A DNA stretch of 38,227 nucleotides from 13-2-20CM-66-19 sp036273735 (lineage in GTDB: Bacteria > Pseudomonadota > Gammaproteobacteria > Steroidobacterales > Steroidobacteraceae), in NCBI GenBank assembly GCA_036273735.1, contig DASUHA010000094.1:1-38227 (forward strand). The letters run 5' to 3'. The notes below the pieces were generated by a model. It had not been told where the DNA came from. It did not search any database and was given only the letters and a program-made list of their open reading frames with translations. A program made the position numbers and the translations under genes. Within the stretch, counting starts at the first letter, position 1. Each line of letters starts with the position of its first letter. This document shows positions 1 through 7,609 of the stretch, in pieces.

Positions 1-1
1 C

Positions 2-91
2 GAGCGCCGGAGCGCACAGACGGAATTGCTGGGCCACTTTGCGGCCGGTCCCACCTTCGCCGCTGCCTCCGTCGACGACGATGGCCGTTAG
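2..91 (+). CDS. Probable C-terminal end of polyphosphate kinase (partial, cut by window edge)
   Basis: An open frame enters from the left edge and stops with TAG at 89–91. Only 29 residues are visible; they contain RSAQTELL. From memory, a similar arginine/serine/alanine/glutamine-rich tail ends many proteobacterial Ppk1 proteins, which make polyphosphate from ATP. The convergent neighbour is an exopolyphosphatase of the Ppx family, and ppk and ppx are commonly adjacent, which supports the guess. With so little sequence the identity rests mainly on context. It could be the end of an unrelated protein. Confidence 0.4.
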   Translation, partial: ERRSAQTELLGHFAAGPTFAAASVDDDGR

Positions 92-102
92 CCCTTGGCT
101 CC

Positions 103-203
103 GTGCGAAAGCACATGAGTAAGCGGGCCAGGGCCGCTCCCTGGACCGCGAGATGGAATGCGGTGAATGGGCTGGCCGCGCAAAGCGCCGCAGGCGACTT
201 TGA
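103..203 (+). repeat. Structured repeat family A, copy A1
   Basis: This stretch between the convergent ends of the putative ppk and ppx shares about 100 bp with two other places in the window (25333–25435 and 25496–25590, both on the opposite strand). It starts with GTGCGAAAGCAC (103–114), a four-base-pair hairpin closed by a GAAA tetraloop. A GC-rich palindrome around GCGGGCCAGGGCCGCTC follows. It ends with the hairpin CAAAGCGCCGCAGGCGACTTTG-like at about 181–202. No open frame is shared by the copies. Function is unknown; here it could also help terminate the two converging genes. Confidence 0.75.
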
Positions 204-208
204 GCTAA

Positions 209-1771
209 TCAACGAGCCCGACTGAAAACGCGGAGTCTCAGGCCGGCGGCGCGTAGGTAATCCACTTCCTGCTGCAGATCCGCCGAGGTCAGCGGATGCT
301 CCTTGAGCCAGCGGGCAGGGAAGAACACCTCGAGCGATCTCGACGCCGCCGAGATCGCGATCGGCGGCAGCGCGGTGGGGCTGCGGCCGCGATGCAGCAG
401 CACCGCGAGCCGTAGGATCACGATGAGATGGATGGCGTTGCGGTCCCACGGCGGCACCAGCTCCTCGAGCCCCTCGAGCGCCAGCTTGCGGCGATGGCCG
501 CCCACCATTCGTGCGAGCAGCCGCTGCTCCTCGCGCGAGAATCCGGGCATGTCGGCATTCTCGAGCAGATAGGCGCCGTGCCGGTGATAGCCGCTGTGGG
601 AGACGTCGAGACCGATCTCGTGCAGCCGGGCGGCCCATTTCAACACGAGCTCCGCCGGAGGGTCGCCCTGCACCTTCCAGGTGTCACGGGTCTGCTCCAG
701 GAAATGCAGCGCGGTCGCTTCTACGCGCTCGGCCTGCGCGAAGTCGACGTGGTAGCGCTCCTGCATGCCGCGCACGGTTCGATCGCGTGCGTCCTCGTCC
801 GTGTAGCGACCCACCATGTCGTAGAGCAGGCCCTCGCGCATGGCACCGTCGGCGGCCCGCATTTCTTTCAGCCCCAGGCCGGCGAAGATCTCAGTCAGGA
901 TGGCGATGCCGCCGGGGAACACCGAGCGGCGGTCCTCCGTCAGCGCCGCGAGCTTGAGCTCGCGCACGTGGCCGGCCTCGACCAGGTAGGAAATGGTGCG
1001 CTCGAGACCCGCGGGCGTGATGGCGAGCGCCTGGGAATCGAGCTCGCGGATGGCCTCGCCGATCGCCCTCACGGTGCCCGAGCTGCCCGCAGTTCGCTCC
1101 CAGCCGCGGCGCCTGAAGGCCGCCTGCACCGGCTCGAGCTCGAGGCGCGCCGCTACCCGCGCGGCGGCCATGCGCTTCATGGAGATCTTGCCGTCGCGGA
1201 AGAACCGCTCGCTGAGCGATACGCAGCCCATCTGCAGGCTCTCGAGCTCGAGCGGGCTCAGGCCCTCCCCAATGATGAGCTCGGTGCTGCCGCCGCCGAT
1301 GTCCGCGACCAGGCGCCTCCCGGGCTCGCTCGGCATGGTATGCGCGACACCGGCGTAGATGAGCCGCGCTTCCTCCATGCCGGAGATGATCTCGATCGGG
1401 TGACCGAGCGCCTCGCGGGCGCGCTCGAGGAAGGACTGCTTGCGATGGGCGCGGCGCAAAGCGTTCGTTCCCACGACGCGCACGCTGTCCGCGCGCATAT
1501 CGCGCAGTCGCTGCCCGAAACGCTGCAGGCAGGCGAGCGCACGGGCCGCCACATCCTTGTCGATGCGCCCGTTCTCCTCGACGCCCGCGGCCAGGCGGAC
1601 CATCTCGCGCAGGCGGTCGATGATGACGAGCTGGCCGTGCGAGTAGCGCGCCACGACCATGTGGAAGCTATTGGAGCCGAGGTCTACCGCGGCGAGGACA
1701 TCGGGGACGGGGTTGACGGCCGGCCTTGAGTCGGCCCTCTGCGTGTCGCGGACAGGGCTGGCCGGACGCAC
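209..1771 (-). CDS. ppx: Exopolyphosphatase / Ppx-GppA family phosphatase
   Basis: This 520-residue protein belongs to the Ppx/GppA family, which removes terminal phosphate from polyphosphate or from pppGpp. The actin-like ATPase fold begins with VDLGSNSFHMVV (about residues 29–40). The second phosphate-binding segment, DIGGGSTELIIG, follows near residue 157. The C-terminal half is an HD-type helical domain (RLHEIGLDVSHSGYHRHG), as in full-length Ppx of about 510 residues. The given start is GTG; a later GTG just before the PDVLAAVDLG segment is also possible. It is convergent with a probable ppk1 end, favouring Ppx over GppA. The gene lies downstream of erpA on the same strand with only 16 bp between them, so it may be co-transcribed. 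Confidence 0.88.
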   Translation of the reverse strand: MRPASPVRDTQRADSRPAVNPVPDVLAAVDLGSNSFHMVVARYSHGQLVIIDRLREMVRLAAGVEENGRIDKDVAARALACLQRFGQRLRDMRADSVRVVGTNALRRAHRKQSFLERAREALGHPIEIISGMEEARLIYAGVAHTMPSEPGRRLVADIGGGSTELIIGEGLSPLELESLQMGCVSLSERFFRDGKISMKRMAAARVAARLELEPVQAAFRRRGWERTAGSSGTVRAIGEAIRELDSQALAITPAGLERTISYLVEAGHVRELKLAALTEDRRSVFPGGIAILTEIFAGLGLKEMRAADGAMREGLLYDMVGRYTDEDARDRTVRGMQERYHVDFAQAERVEATALHFLEQTRDTWKVQGDPPAELVLKWAARLHEIGLDVSHSGYHRHGAYLLENADMPGFSREEQRLLARMVGGHRRKLALEGLEELVPPWDRNAIHLIVILRLAVLLHRGRSPTALPPIAISAASRSLEVFFPARWLKEHPLTSADLQQEVDYLRAAGLRLRVFSRAR

Positions 1772-1787
1772 GCGACTGGAGCCGGGC

Positions 1788-2147
1788 TCAGGCTGCTGAG
1801 AACGAGGACCCGCAGCCGCAGGTGGTCGTCGCGTTGGGATTGCGAATCACGAACTGCGCGCCGTCGAGGCCCTCGCGGTAGTCGATCTCCGCACCCATCA
1901 GGTACTGCACGCTCATGGGGTCGACCAGGAGCTTGACCCCCATGTTCTCGATGCAGGTGTCACCGTCCTGGATCTGCTCATCGAACTCGAATCCGTATTG
2001 CAGCCCCGAGCAGCCGCCTCCCTGGACGAAGACCCGCAGCATGAGGCTCGAATTGCCCTCGCCGCGGATGAGCTCGCCCACCTTGCGGGCGGCCGCATCG
2101 GTGAAGAGCAGGGTGGGGGCGTCAAGCGAGGCTTCGACGGTACTCAT
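1788..2147 (-). CDS. erpA: Iron-sulfur cluster insertion protein ErpA
   Basis: This is an A-type Fe-S carrier of 119 residues that passes clusters to target apo-proteins in the cytoplasm. All three conserved cysteines are present: C46 in GGGCSGL, and C110 and C112 in the C-terminal TTCGCGSSF. The length and the acidic FEFDEQI segment fit ErpA better than IscA or SufA. It sits after the bactofilin and DUF6776 genes on the same strand. From memory, this grouping also occurs in Pseudomonas and Xanthomonas relatives. No Fe-S assembly operon (isc or suf) is visible nearby. Confidence 0.92.
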   Translation of the reverse strand: MSTVEASLDAPTLLFTDAAARKVGELIRGEGNSSLMLRVFVQGGGCSGLQYGFEFDEQIQDGDTCIENMGVKLLVDPMSVQYLMGAEIDYREGLDGAQFVIRNPNATTTCGCGSSFSAA

Positions 2148-2233
2148 TGGGGTTCGGATCTCCTCGATATTCGGGGCCGGCAGCTCCGGGCAACCAGTCT
2201 AGGAGGCGATGCCACGGGCGTCAAAGCGGGTCC

Positions 2234-2638
2234 TCAGGACTGCTTTGCAGTGCCCGTTCCGGGCTCAGCCGCAGCCTCGCCGGCCGGCGCCAGCCGGACC
2301 AGCTTGCCCGTGATCTGGGCGCCGAGGGTCATCTCGATGACACCGTAGTACACGTTACCCTCCACACGCGCGCTCGCCCCCAGGAGGACGTGCCCGCGAG
2401 CCACTATATCGCCACGGACCGTCCCGTGAAGGACAAGGTCCGTGACCTCTACCGGTCCCTCTATGGAGCCGGTATCGCTCACACACAAGGAGGCGGGCGT
2501 CTGCAAATCGGCCCGGACGCCTCCCTCGACCCGGCCGTCGAGATGCAGGCCACCGGCAAACTCCAAGCCTCCATGGACCTTGACCGACCTGGCGATCAGC
2601 GTATCGATGCGGACGGGCTTGGAATCGCGATTGAACAT
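2234..2638 (-). CDS. Bactofilin family protein (polymer-forming cytoskeletal)
   Basis: A 134-residue protein with the bactofilin core: a right-handed beta-helix built of short repeats such as LHLDGRVEGGVRADL and VVLHGTVRGDI-like turns, between flexible ends. Bactofilins polymerise into membrane-associated filaments that shape the cell or place enzymes and pili. I chose the ATG at 2638 (MFNRDSKPV) rather than an upstream one at 2674 because the family's N-terminus begins about here and the upstream codons overlap the neighbour's stop. It lies 16 bp after the DUF6776 gene on the same strand, so the two are probably one transcript. The peptidase partner (M23) that some bactofilins have is not adjacent. 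Confidence 0.88.
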   Translation of the reverse strand: MFNRDSKPVRIDTLIARSVKVHGGLEFAGGLHLDGRVEGGVRADLQTPASLCVSDTGSIEGPVEVTDLVLHGTVRGDIVARGHVLLGASARVEGNVYYGVIEMTLGAQITGKLVRLAPAGEAAAEPGTGTAKQS

Positions 2639-2654
2639 GGCTGGCGCTTTCCGG

Positions 2655-3398
2655 CTAAGGCACGACCACCGCACTCCAGGGGAACGCCTGGGTCAGCGGG
2701 GCGATGTCCTTGCGGTTCGAGCTGACGGTGACGGTCAGATGCTCCGGGCGGAAGCCCGCCGGCAGCGTCACGGTCTGCTCGAGATCCTGATAGTAACGGA
2801 AATCATAGGTCACATTGGTCGCGCCACCGCCCGCCAGTGCCTGGCTATCGAGGGTCGCGGGCTTGCCCTCCGGGCCCTGGCCATCAACTGCCAGGCTCAC
2901 GGTCCCGGTAGTCATGCCGTCGGTCTTGCCGGCCCGCACCAGCGACACGTGGACGAGGAAATTCCCAGCGGCCTTGGCCGCAGACAGGCGCACGGTGCCG
3001 ACGCGCACCCCGATGGGCGGTGCGCCTTCTGCGACCACGGCGCGATAGAAGGCCAGCTCTTCGGTCTGGCGCGCCACCTGCGCCTGCAGGTCCCCGATCG
3101 TCCGCGCCACGACCTGATCCTCGCGGGTATGGCCCGCCGTCATCGTCTCGAGCCGGATGATGCGGGCCTGCAGCACGCGGTTGGAGTCCTTGAGCTGGCT
3201 GGTGGATTGCTGGAATTTCGCCCGCTCCTGAAGCGCGGAAACGATGTTGTAGCCGGCGTAATAGCGCCCAAGCTCGAAGGCCGCGTAGAGCCCGATGATG
3301 ACGAGGACGGCGACCGTGACAGTCAGGATCAACCGCCGCATGGGCGCATGCGGCCGAATCACCAGATCCGCATGACCTTCCTTACTGAACAGCGCCAC
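2655..3398 (-). CDS. DUF6776 family membrane-anchored coiled-coil protein
   Basis: This 247-residue protein has a short cytoplasmic N-terminus, one transmembrane helix (about residues 21–42, LILTVTVAVLVIIGLYAAFELG) and a coiled coil (about 55–120, with heptad-like SQLKDSNRVLQARIIRLE). A C-terminal beta-rich domain of about 120 residues follows. The layout matches the family I know as DUF6776, found beside bactofilin and erpA genes in many gammaproteobacteria. Its function is not known. The position just upstream of the bactofilin suggests it could anchor the filament at the inner membrane, which is inference only. Confidence 0.75.
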   Translation of the reverse strand: MALFSKEGHADLVIRPHAPMRRLILTVTVAVLVIIGLYAAFELGRYYAGYNIVSALQERAKFQQSTSQLKDSNRVLQARIIRLETMTAGHTREDQVVARTIGDLQAQVARQTEELAFYRAVVAEGAPPIGVRVGTVRLSAAKAAGNFLVHVSLVRAGKTDGMTTGTVSLAVDGQGPEGKPATLDSQALAGGGATNVTYDFRYYQDLEQTVTLPAGFRPEHLTVTVSSNRKDIAPLTQAFPWSAVVVP

Positions 3399-3419
3399 TC
3401 GGAATGCTCATTCTTGGCC

Positions 3420-3983
3420 TCAGTGCGCCGGCGCCGGCTCGCTGCGCGGGGGCCGGCGGCCCATCTCGTCCCACCAGCCCGGAAGGGGCGGCGGACCTGC
3501 CGGAAAGGCAAGGGGCGCGAGCTCCAGGAGCGCGCGCTGATACACCCCACGCTTGAAGTAGATGACCTCTTTCACGGGATCCCAGAAGCTCGTCCACCGA
3601 CACTCGTCGAACTCCGGCTCATCCGTGCGCCTGAAATCGAAATTCATCGGCTCGCGTCGCAACCTGAGAAGGAACCAGCGCTGCTTCTGGCCGATGCACA
3701 CCGGCTGCTGATTGCGGCGCACGTAGCGCGCGGGCAGCCGGTATCGCAGCCAGCGAGCGGTGTGCCCGAGGAGCTCGACGTCGGTCCGCTCGAGCCCGAT
3801 TTCCTCATCCAGCTCCCGGAACACGGCCTGCTCGAGGCTCTCGCCCTCACGCATGCCACCCTGCGGAAACTGCCAGCCGCGCCCGCCCGTGCGCCGCCCG
3901 AGGAGGACCTCGCCCGCGCCGCGCATCAGCACGATGCCGACGTTCGCGCGAAAGCCATCCGAATCGATGACGTCTCTGGCCAT
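3420..3983 (-). CDS. rppH: RNA pyrophosphohydrolase RppH (Nudix)
   Basis: RppH removes pyrophosphate from the 5' end of mRNAs, which starts RNase E-dependent decay. The protein has 187 residues. The Nudix box is complete at about residues 42–64: GGMREGESLEQAVF followed by RELDEEIGL. The N-terminal FRANVGIVL and the downstream GQKQRWFLLR segments are typical of RppH. The tail after residue 155 is proline-rich and poorly conserved in the family. The start lies 20 bp after a family B repeat cluster region, divergent from btuC. Diadenosine-polyphosphate hydrolase activity is the older name for the same family. Confidence 0.92.
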   Translation of the reverse strand: MARDVIDSDGFRANVGIVLMRGAGEVLLGRRTGGRGWQFPQGGMREGESLEQAVFRELDEEIGLERTDVELLGHTARWLRYRLPARYVRRNQQPVCIGQKQRWFLLRLRREPMNFDFRRTDEPEFDECRWTSFWDPVKEVIYFKRGVYQRALLELAPLAFPAGPPPLPGWWDEMGRRPPRSEPAPAH

Positions 3984-4029
3984 GTGAGGCTTTTATCAAG
4001 CACGGCTTGTAGTGAGCAAGCTTTAGCTG

Positions 4030-4125
4030 TTGTTCGATGCACCGGATCCGGGCATCCTGCGTTGTTCGAGCCACTGGATCCGGGCATCCTGGGTTGTTCG
4101 AGCCACTGGATCCGGGCATCCTGCC
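4030..4125 (+). repeat. Three tandem 32-bp units leading into family B repeat
   Basis: The unit TTGTTCGAGCCACTGGATCC followed by GGGCATCCTGxG occurs three times head to tail at 4030–4061, 4062–4093 and 4094–4125, with exact 32-bp periodicity. The first unit differs at a few bases (TTCGATGCACCGG). The third runs on into the full family B element. The most economical reading is tandem duplication of the 5' part of that element. There are no spacers, so it is not a CRISPR array. Confidence 0.9.
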
Positions 4126-4217
4126 CGGCCCAGTGCTGCTTCGAGCAAAAAGCACGGTTTTTTGCTCGAAGCTCCGCCACCTGCGGCGGCGGGCACACTC
4201 CCTGTGCCTGGGGCACA
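4103..4217 (+). repeat. Structured repeat family B, copy B1 (upstream of btuC)
   Basis: About 115 bp that recur at 15209–15320 and 35116–35240. Four hairpins can be drawn in order. H1 is CACTGG…CCAGTG around an inner CCGGGC…GCCCGG. H2 is TTCGAGCAAAAA (4140–4151) pairing with TTTTTGCTCGAA (4159–4170). H3 is CCGCCACCTGCGGCGG. H4 is GGCACA…TGTGCC. The element ends about 20 bp before the btuC ATG at 4236, in the gene's direction, so it would be part of the leader RNA if transcribed from upstream. It carries no shared open frame. Confidence 0.85.
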
Positions 4218-4235
4218 GAAGGCGATGTTCAACTG

Positions 4236-5222
4236 ATGGCAGCGACGTTTCACCGCGTTCATGGCGGCGCCTGGAAGGGCTTTGTCGCGCTGCTGTTCAT
4301 GGCGAGCGCAGTGTTCATCGGATCGCTGCTCGTGGGCAGTGCGGAGTTCGCACCCTCGCGGATCGTTGCTGCGCTGTTGGGTTCTGGCGACAGCGTGGCC
4401 CGCAGTGTGGCGCTCGCCGTGCGGCTGCCGCGGACGCTCGCCGCCTTTGGGGTGGGCAGTCTCCTCGCGCTCGCCGGAGTCCTGCTGCAGGCGCTGTTTC
4501 GCAACCCCCTCGCCGATCCGTTCGTACTGGGGGTCTCGGGAGGCGCCGCGGTCGGGGCATTACTCGCCATGATCGCGGGTGCAACGGTGTTGGCCGTACA
4601 GGGGTCGGCCGTGGCCGGCGCCATCGTTGCCGTCCTCATCGTGCACGTGCTGTCACGAAGCGGCGGGACCACTCGGCTGCTCCTGACGGGCGTCGTGCTG
4701 GCCAGTGCGTGTGGCGCGATCGTAACGGTGCTGCTGTCGGTCGCCGACGCTTCGCGCCTGCGCGGTATGATCTTCTGGCTGGCAGGTGACCTGGAGTGGG
4801 CGGTCAACCCGTGGACGAGCGCAGTCACCGCGCTCTTCGCCGTCGCGCTCGCGGTCATGATGGCGCGGCCTCTCAACGTGCTGGCGGCCGGCGAGCTCCG
4901 TGCGCGCAGCGTAGGCATGCAACTGGAGACGTGGCGCAGTTTCGTGTTCGTTGGATGCGCTGCATTGACGGCAGTGGCAGTCGTCAGCGCGGGGACGGTT
5001 GGCTTCGTCGGGCTCATCACTCCGCACATCGTGCGGCTCGCCTTCCGCACGAGCGATCATCGCGTGGTCGCACCGGCCTCGGCTTTGCTCGGCGGAACGC
5101 TATTGGCTTGCGCCGATGTAGCGGCAAGAACGGTGGTCGCGCCGCGTCAGCTTCCCGTCGGCGCCATCATGGCGCTCGTCGGTGCGCCGCTTTTCATCGC
5201 GCTCCTGCGGCAGCGGGGATGA
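4236..5222 (+). CDS. btuC: FecCD/BtuC-type ABC transporter permease, probably vitamin B12
   Basis: A 328-residue polytopic inner-membrane protein of the FecCD family. The N-terminal half contains the hallmark RLPRTLAAFGVGSLLALAG, then QALFRNPLADPFVLGVSGGA. The C-terminal half has GTVGFVGLITPHIVRL and the final QLPVGAIMALVGAPLF segment. The family imports B12, haem or ferric siderophores. I favour B12 because a matching ATPase (8350–9111) and a cobalamin adenosyltransferase (14566–15126) are encoded nearby, but no periplasmic binding protein or outer-membrane receptor is visible, so the substrate is inferred. The ATG at 4236 was chosen because homology begins there; a long open frame extends upstream but runs through the repeat. 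The stop is 4 bp from the convergent GGDEF gene. Confidence 0.85.
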   Translation: MAATFHRVHGGAWKGFVALLFMASAVFIGSLLVGSAEFAPSRIVAALLGSGDSVARSVALAVRLPRTLAAFGVGSLLALAGVLLQALFRNPLADPFVLGVSGGAAVGALLAMIAGATVLAVQGSAVAGAIVAVLIVHVLSRSGGTTRLLLTGVVLASACGAIVTVLLSVADASRLRGMIFWLAGDLEWAVNPWTSAVTALFAVALAVMMARPLNVLAAGELRARSVGMQLETWRSFVFVGCAALTAVAVVSAGTVGFVGLITPHIVRLAFRTSDHRVVAPASALLGGTLLACADVAARTVVAPRQLPVGAIMALVGAPLFIALLRQRG

Positions 5223-5225
5223 CGC

Positions 5226-6341
5226 TCACTTGACGATGTTTTTCGAGATCGAGACCCTGTTGCGGCCGGCGCTCTTGGCGCGGTAGAGCGCCGCATCGGC
5301 CTCGGCGATCAGACGCTCGGCCAGCACCTTGTAGTCGCGCGTGGCCTGGTCAGGCGCGGCGGCGGCCACACCGATCGACAGCGTCACGGTCTCGGCCGCG
5401 TGTCCGCCGATCGATACCGGCTGACTGCTCACGGCATGCAACACGCGGGCGGCGACCCGTTCGCCGTCGCCGACATTCCCCTGAGGCAGCACGATCGCGA
5501 ACTCATCGCCGCCGAAGCGAACACCGGTATCGCTCACCCGCATCTCCGCATCGATCCGCTGTGCCACTTCCCGCAACACCGCATCGCCTGCGAGATGGCC
5601 ATATTGATCGTTGATGCGCTTGAAGTGATCGACGTCGACCATGAGGCATGCGACAGGCTGACGCGCACGCTGCGCCCGTGCCAGCTCTTCACGCAGGCGC
5701 GCGTGCAGGTAACGTCTGTTGTGGAAGCCCGTGAGGAAGTCCGTCAGGCCGCTGCGCACCAGCCGCGCCCGGTTGACGGCGTTCTCGATGCAGATTGCCG
5801 ATACCACGCCGAGGTGCGCCAGAAAGTCGCTGGCGAGATCACTGGTGAAGCGCCTGGGATCGACGCTGAAGAAAACCAGCACGCCGTCGAGCTGCTCCTG
5901 GCGCGTCAGCGGAATCAGCGCGACGCTGCCGCCCTTCTCCACGCCCGGCAGCAGCAGCTCGTGATCGGCGAGCCGAAACGGCCCGAGCCAGGGCCGCTCG
6001 AGATTGGCGACCTGCGGAGCCGCAGTGGTGAGCGCATCGACGAAATGCACGCCCTCCAGCTCCTCGAGGAGACAGTCATCGCCCGAAAGCAGATGCCGGA
6101 TCTCGTGCTGCGGATCGTGCAGCACCAGGCTGACGACATCGAGTTGGTAGGATTGGCGCAGGCCGTGGATCAGACGGTCGAGAAGCTGTGCCAGCGACCC
6201 CGCGCGCAACAGCTCGAGCTCCCGCTCCTGTGTCTTGCGGAAGAGCGAATCATTGCGGCTGACCTCCTCGGTCAACTCCTTGAGCCGCGCCCGCAGGCGC
6301 TCGATCTCCCCCTCGAGCCCATTCAGACGGTTTACTGCCAT
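5226..6341 (-). CDS. Diguanylate cyclase with N-terminal coiled coil and DUF484/GAF-like region
   Basis: The protein (371 residues) should make cyclic di-GMP from two GTP. The C-terminal GGDEF domain carries an intact active site, RFGGDEFAIVLP (about residue 273), and an upstream RVSD that matches the RxxD inhibitory site five residues before it. This implies product feedback. The N-terminus begins with a coiled coil (GLEGEIERLRARLKELTEEV) followed by about 150 residues resembling DUF484/GAF sensor domains. There is no transmembrane segment, so it is cytoplasmic. It lies 27 bp after tyrA on the same strand and probably shares its transcript. The signal it senses is unknown. Confidence 0.88.
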   Translation of the reverse strand: MAVNRLNGLEGEIERLRARLKELTEEVSRNDSLFRKTQERELELLRAGSLAQLLDRLIHGLRQSYQLDVVSLVLHDPQHEIRHLLSGDDCLLEELEGVHFVDALTTAAPQVANLERPWLGPFRLADHELLLPGVEKGGSVALIPLTRQEQLDGVLVFFSVDPRRFTSDLASDFLAHLGVVSAICIENAVNRARLVRSGLTDFLTGFHNRRYLHARLREELARAQRARQPVACLMVDVDHFKRINDQYGHLAGDAVLREVAQRIDAEMRVSDTGVRFGGDEFAIVLPQGNVGDGERVAARVLHAVSSQPVSIGGHAAETVTLSIGVAAAAPDQATRDYKVLAERLIAEADAALYRAKSAGRNRVSISKNIVK

Positions 6342-6368
6342 GACCCGTCCTCCTCCATCCCTTTGTGC

Positions 6369-7493
6369 CTACGCCCGTCGCTCCGCGACGCTGCGCCGGT
6401 CTTCGAGATATTCGCGCCCCTGACGCATGAGGGTGGCAAAGACATCATGGTCACGCGACAGCACTGCTGCGCGGATGCGCTCCACCGCTTTCGAGAGCGC
6501 CTCCAGGGACTCCGCGCCGTAGTCGTTCAGGCTCTGGATCTCGAAATAGAGGTCCGGGCTTTCCTGCGCCACACGGCTCGCGACGTCCAGTTGCGCATCG
6601 AAGGTCGTGCTCGAGAGCCGCGCCAGCCGCGGCGCGGCCTCGCCGCTCTCGGCGAGGGCAGTGAAGAAAGCGATGTTGAGCGCGTGCGACAGGCCGAGAA
6701 CGTAGGCGATCAGCCGGTCGTGATCGTCCAGGCTCATCACCACCTGCTCCGCCATGGTGGATGCGAACAGCGCACGCGCCTCCGCCAGGGCCTCGGCGTT
6801 GCCCAGGTCGACGAAAATCACGTGCCGTCCCGACAGTAGCTCAGTGTCAGGTCCAAACATCGGGTGAATGGAAGTGACGCGGCAGCCGTGCGATCTCAAC
6901 GCCATGAGGCCCGCGCGCAGCGGTGATTTGAGAGAGCCGACATCGAAGATCACGGCGCGGGGCCGGCGAAGCGCCAGGTCGCGCAGGATGGCATCGGTCA
7001 CCCCGAGCGGCGTAGCCAGCACGATGTAGTCGTGTTTGAGGTCGGTGGTATGCCAGTCCGCGACGCGCGGCACGCCATCCGGCCCGCTGTGCGGGTCAGC
7101 CACCTCGACGGCGAAGCCCTGTGAGGACAGGAATTGCACGAACCAACGGCCCATCTTGCCGCCACCGCCGATGACGAGCACGCGCCGGCCGGAGCCCGCG
7201 CCACGCGCCGCGACACTCGCCTGCTCCTGGGTGGTGAGCGATGAACGGATGAGCAGGCGCAGCAGCTCTTCGGCGAGAGCCGGCGGCACGCCCACCTCTT
7301 GAGCCGTGGCCCGGGCACCCTCGATCACTTCGCGCTCGCGCTCGAAATCGCGGGTGGGATATCCGGTCGCCCGTTTCACGCGGGCCACCTCGCTGCTCAA
7401 TGCCTTGCGCTCGCCGACCAGCGCGAGGAGCTGGCGGTCGAGCTCGGTCAGGCGCCGGCGAAGATCATCCAGGGTCACGACATCCCGCGTCAT
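6369..7493 (-). CDS. tyrA: Bifunctional chorismate mutase / prephenate dehydrogenase (T-protein)
   Basis: This 374-residue enzyme converts chorismate to prephenate and then to 4-hydroxyphenylpyruvate, the route to tyrosine. The first 90 residues form an AroQ-type chorismate mutase (LDDLRRRLTELDRQLLALVGER). The rest is an NAD-dependent prephenate dehydrogenase with the Rossmann motif VIGGGGKMGRWF (near residue 107) and the conserved SIHPMFGP. The fusion and size match E. coli TyrA (373 residues). Fused TyrA is typical of enteric bacteria and some other gammaproteobacteria. It is divergent from pdxH, with a 116-bp gap in which I see no convincing promoter, and is followed by a diguanylate cyclase gene. 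Confidence 0.93.
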   Translation of the reverse strand: MTRDVVTLDDLRRRLTELDRQLLALVGERKALSSEVARVKRATGYPTRDFEREREVIEGARATAQEVGVPPALAEELLRLLIRSSLTTQEQASVAARGAGSGRRVLVIGGGGKMGRWFVQFLSSQGFAVEVADPHSGPDGVPRVADWHTTDLKHDYIVLATPLGVTDAILRDLALRRPRAVIFDVGSLKSPLRAGLMALRSHGCRVTSIHPMFGPDTELLSGRHVIFVDLGNAEALAEARALFASTMAEQVVMSLDDHDRLIAYVLGLSHALNIAFFTALAESGEAAPRLARLSSTTFDAQLDVASRVAQESPDLYFEIQSLNDYGAESLEALSKAVERIRAAVLSRDHDVFATLMRQGREYLEDRRSVAERRA

Positions 7494-7609
7494 AGAGAGG
7501 TTTCCAGAGCCGAGGTTGTAGGCGGCCCCTTCCTTTTATCGGCCCGGCGTGGCCGCTGCAAGTATGCACCGGCGAGCGCGGGACGCCGGTTTTCCCTTAC
7601 CATGTCCCC

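Noticed and set aside
103..203. tRNA or tmRNA-like gene at the family A repeat
   Set aside because: No cloverleaf, anticodon arm or T-loop consensus can be drawn; the similarity is only to the other two repeats.
4062..4110. GCCACTG motifs upstream of btuC, reminiscent of part of the cobalamin riboswitch
   Set aside because: The motif belongs to the 32-bp tandem units, is altered to ACGCTGG in the other family B copies, and none of the other conserved riboswitch boxes can be found.
4030..4125. Possible CRISPR array
   Set aside because: The 32-bp units are contiguous with no spacers and only three are present.
2442..5222. A 926-codon plus-strand open frame
   Set aside because: Its first two thirds are antisense to the DUF6776 and rppH genes and cross the repeat; only the part from 4236 has homology (BtuC).
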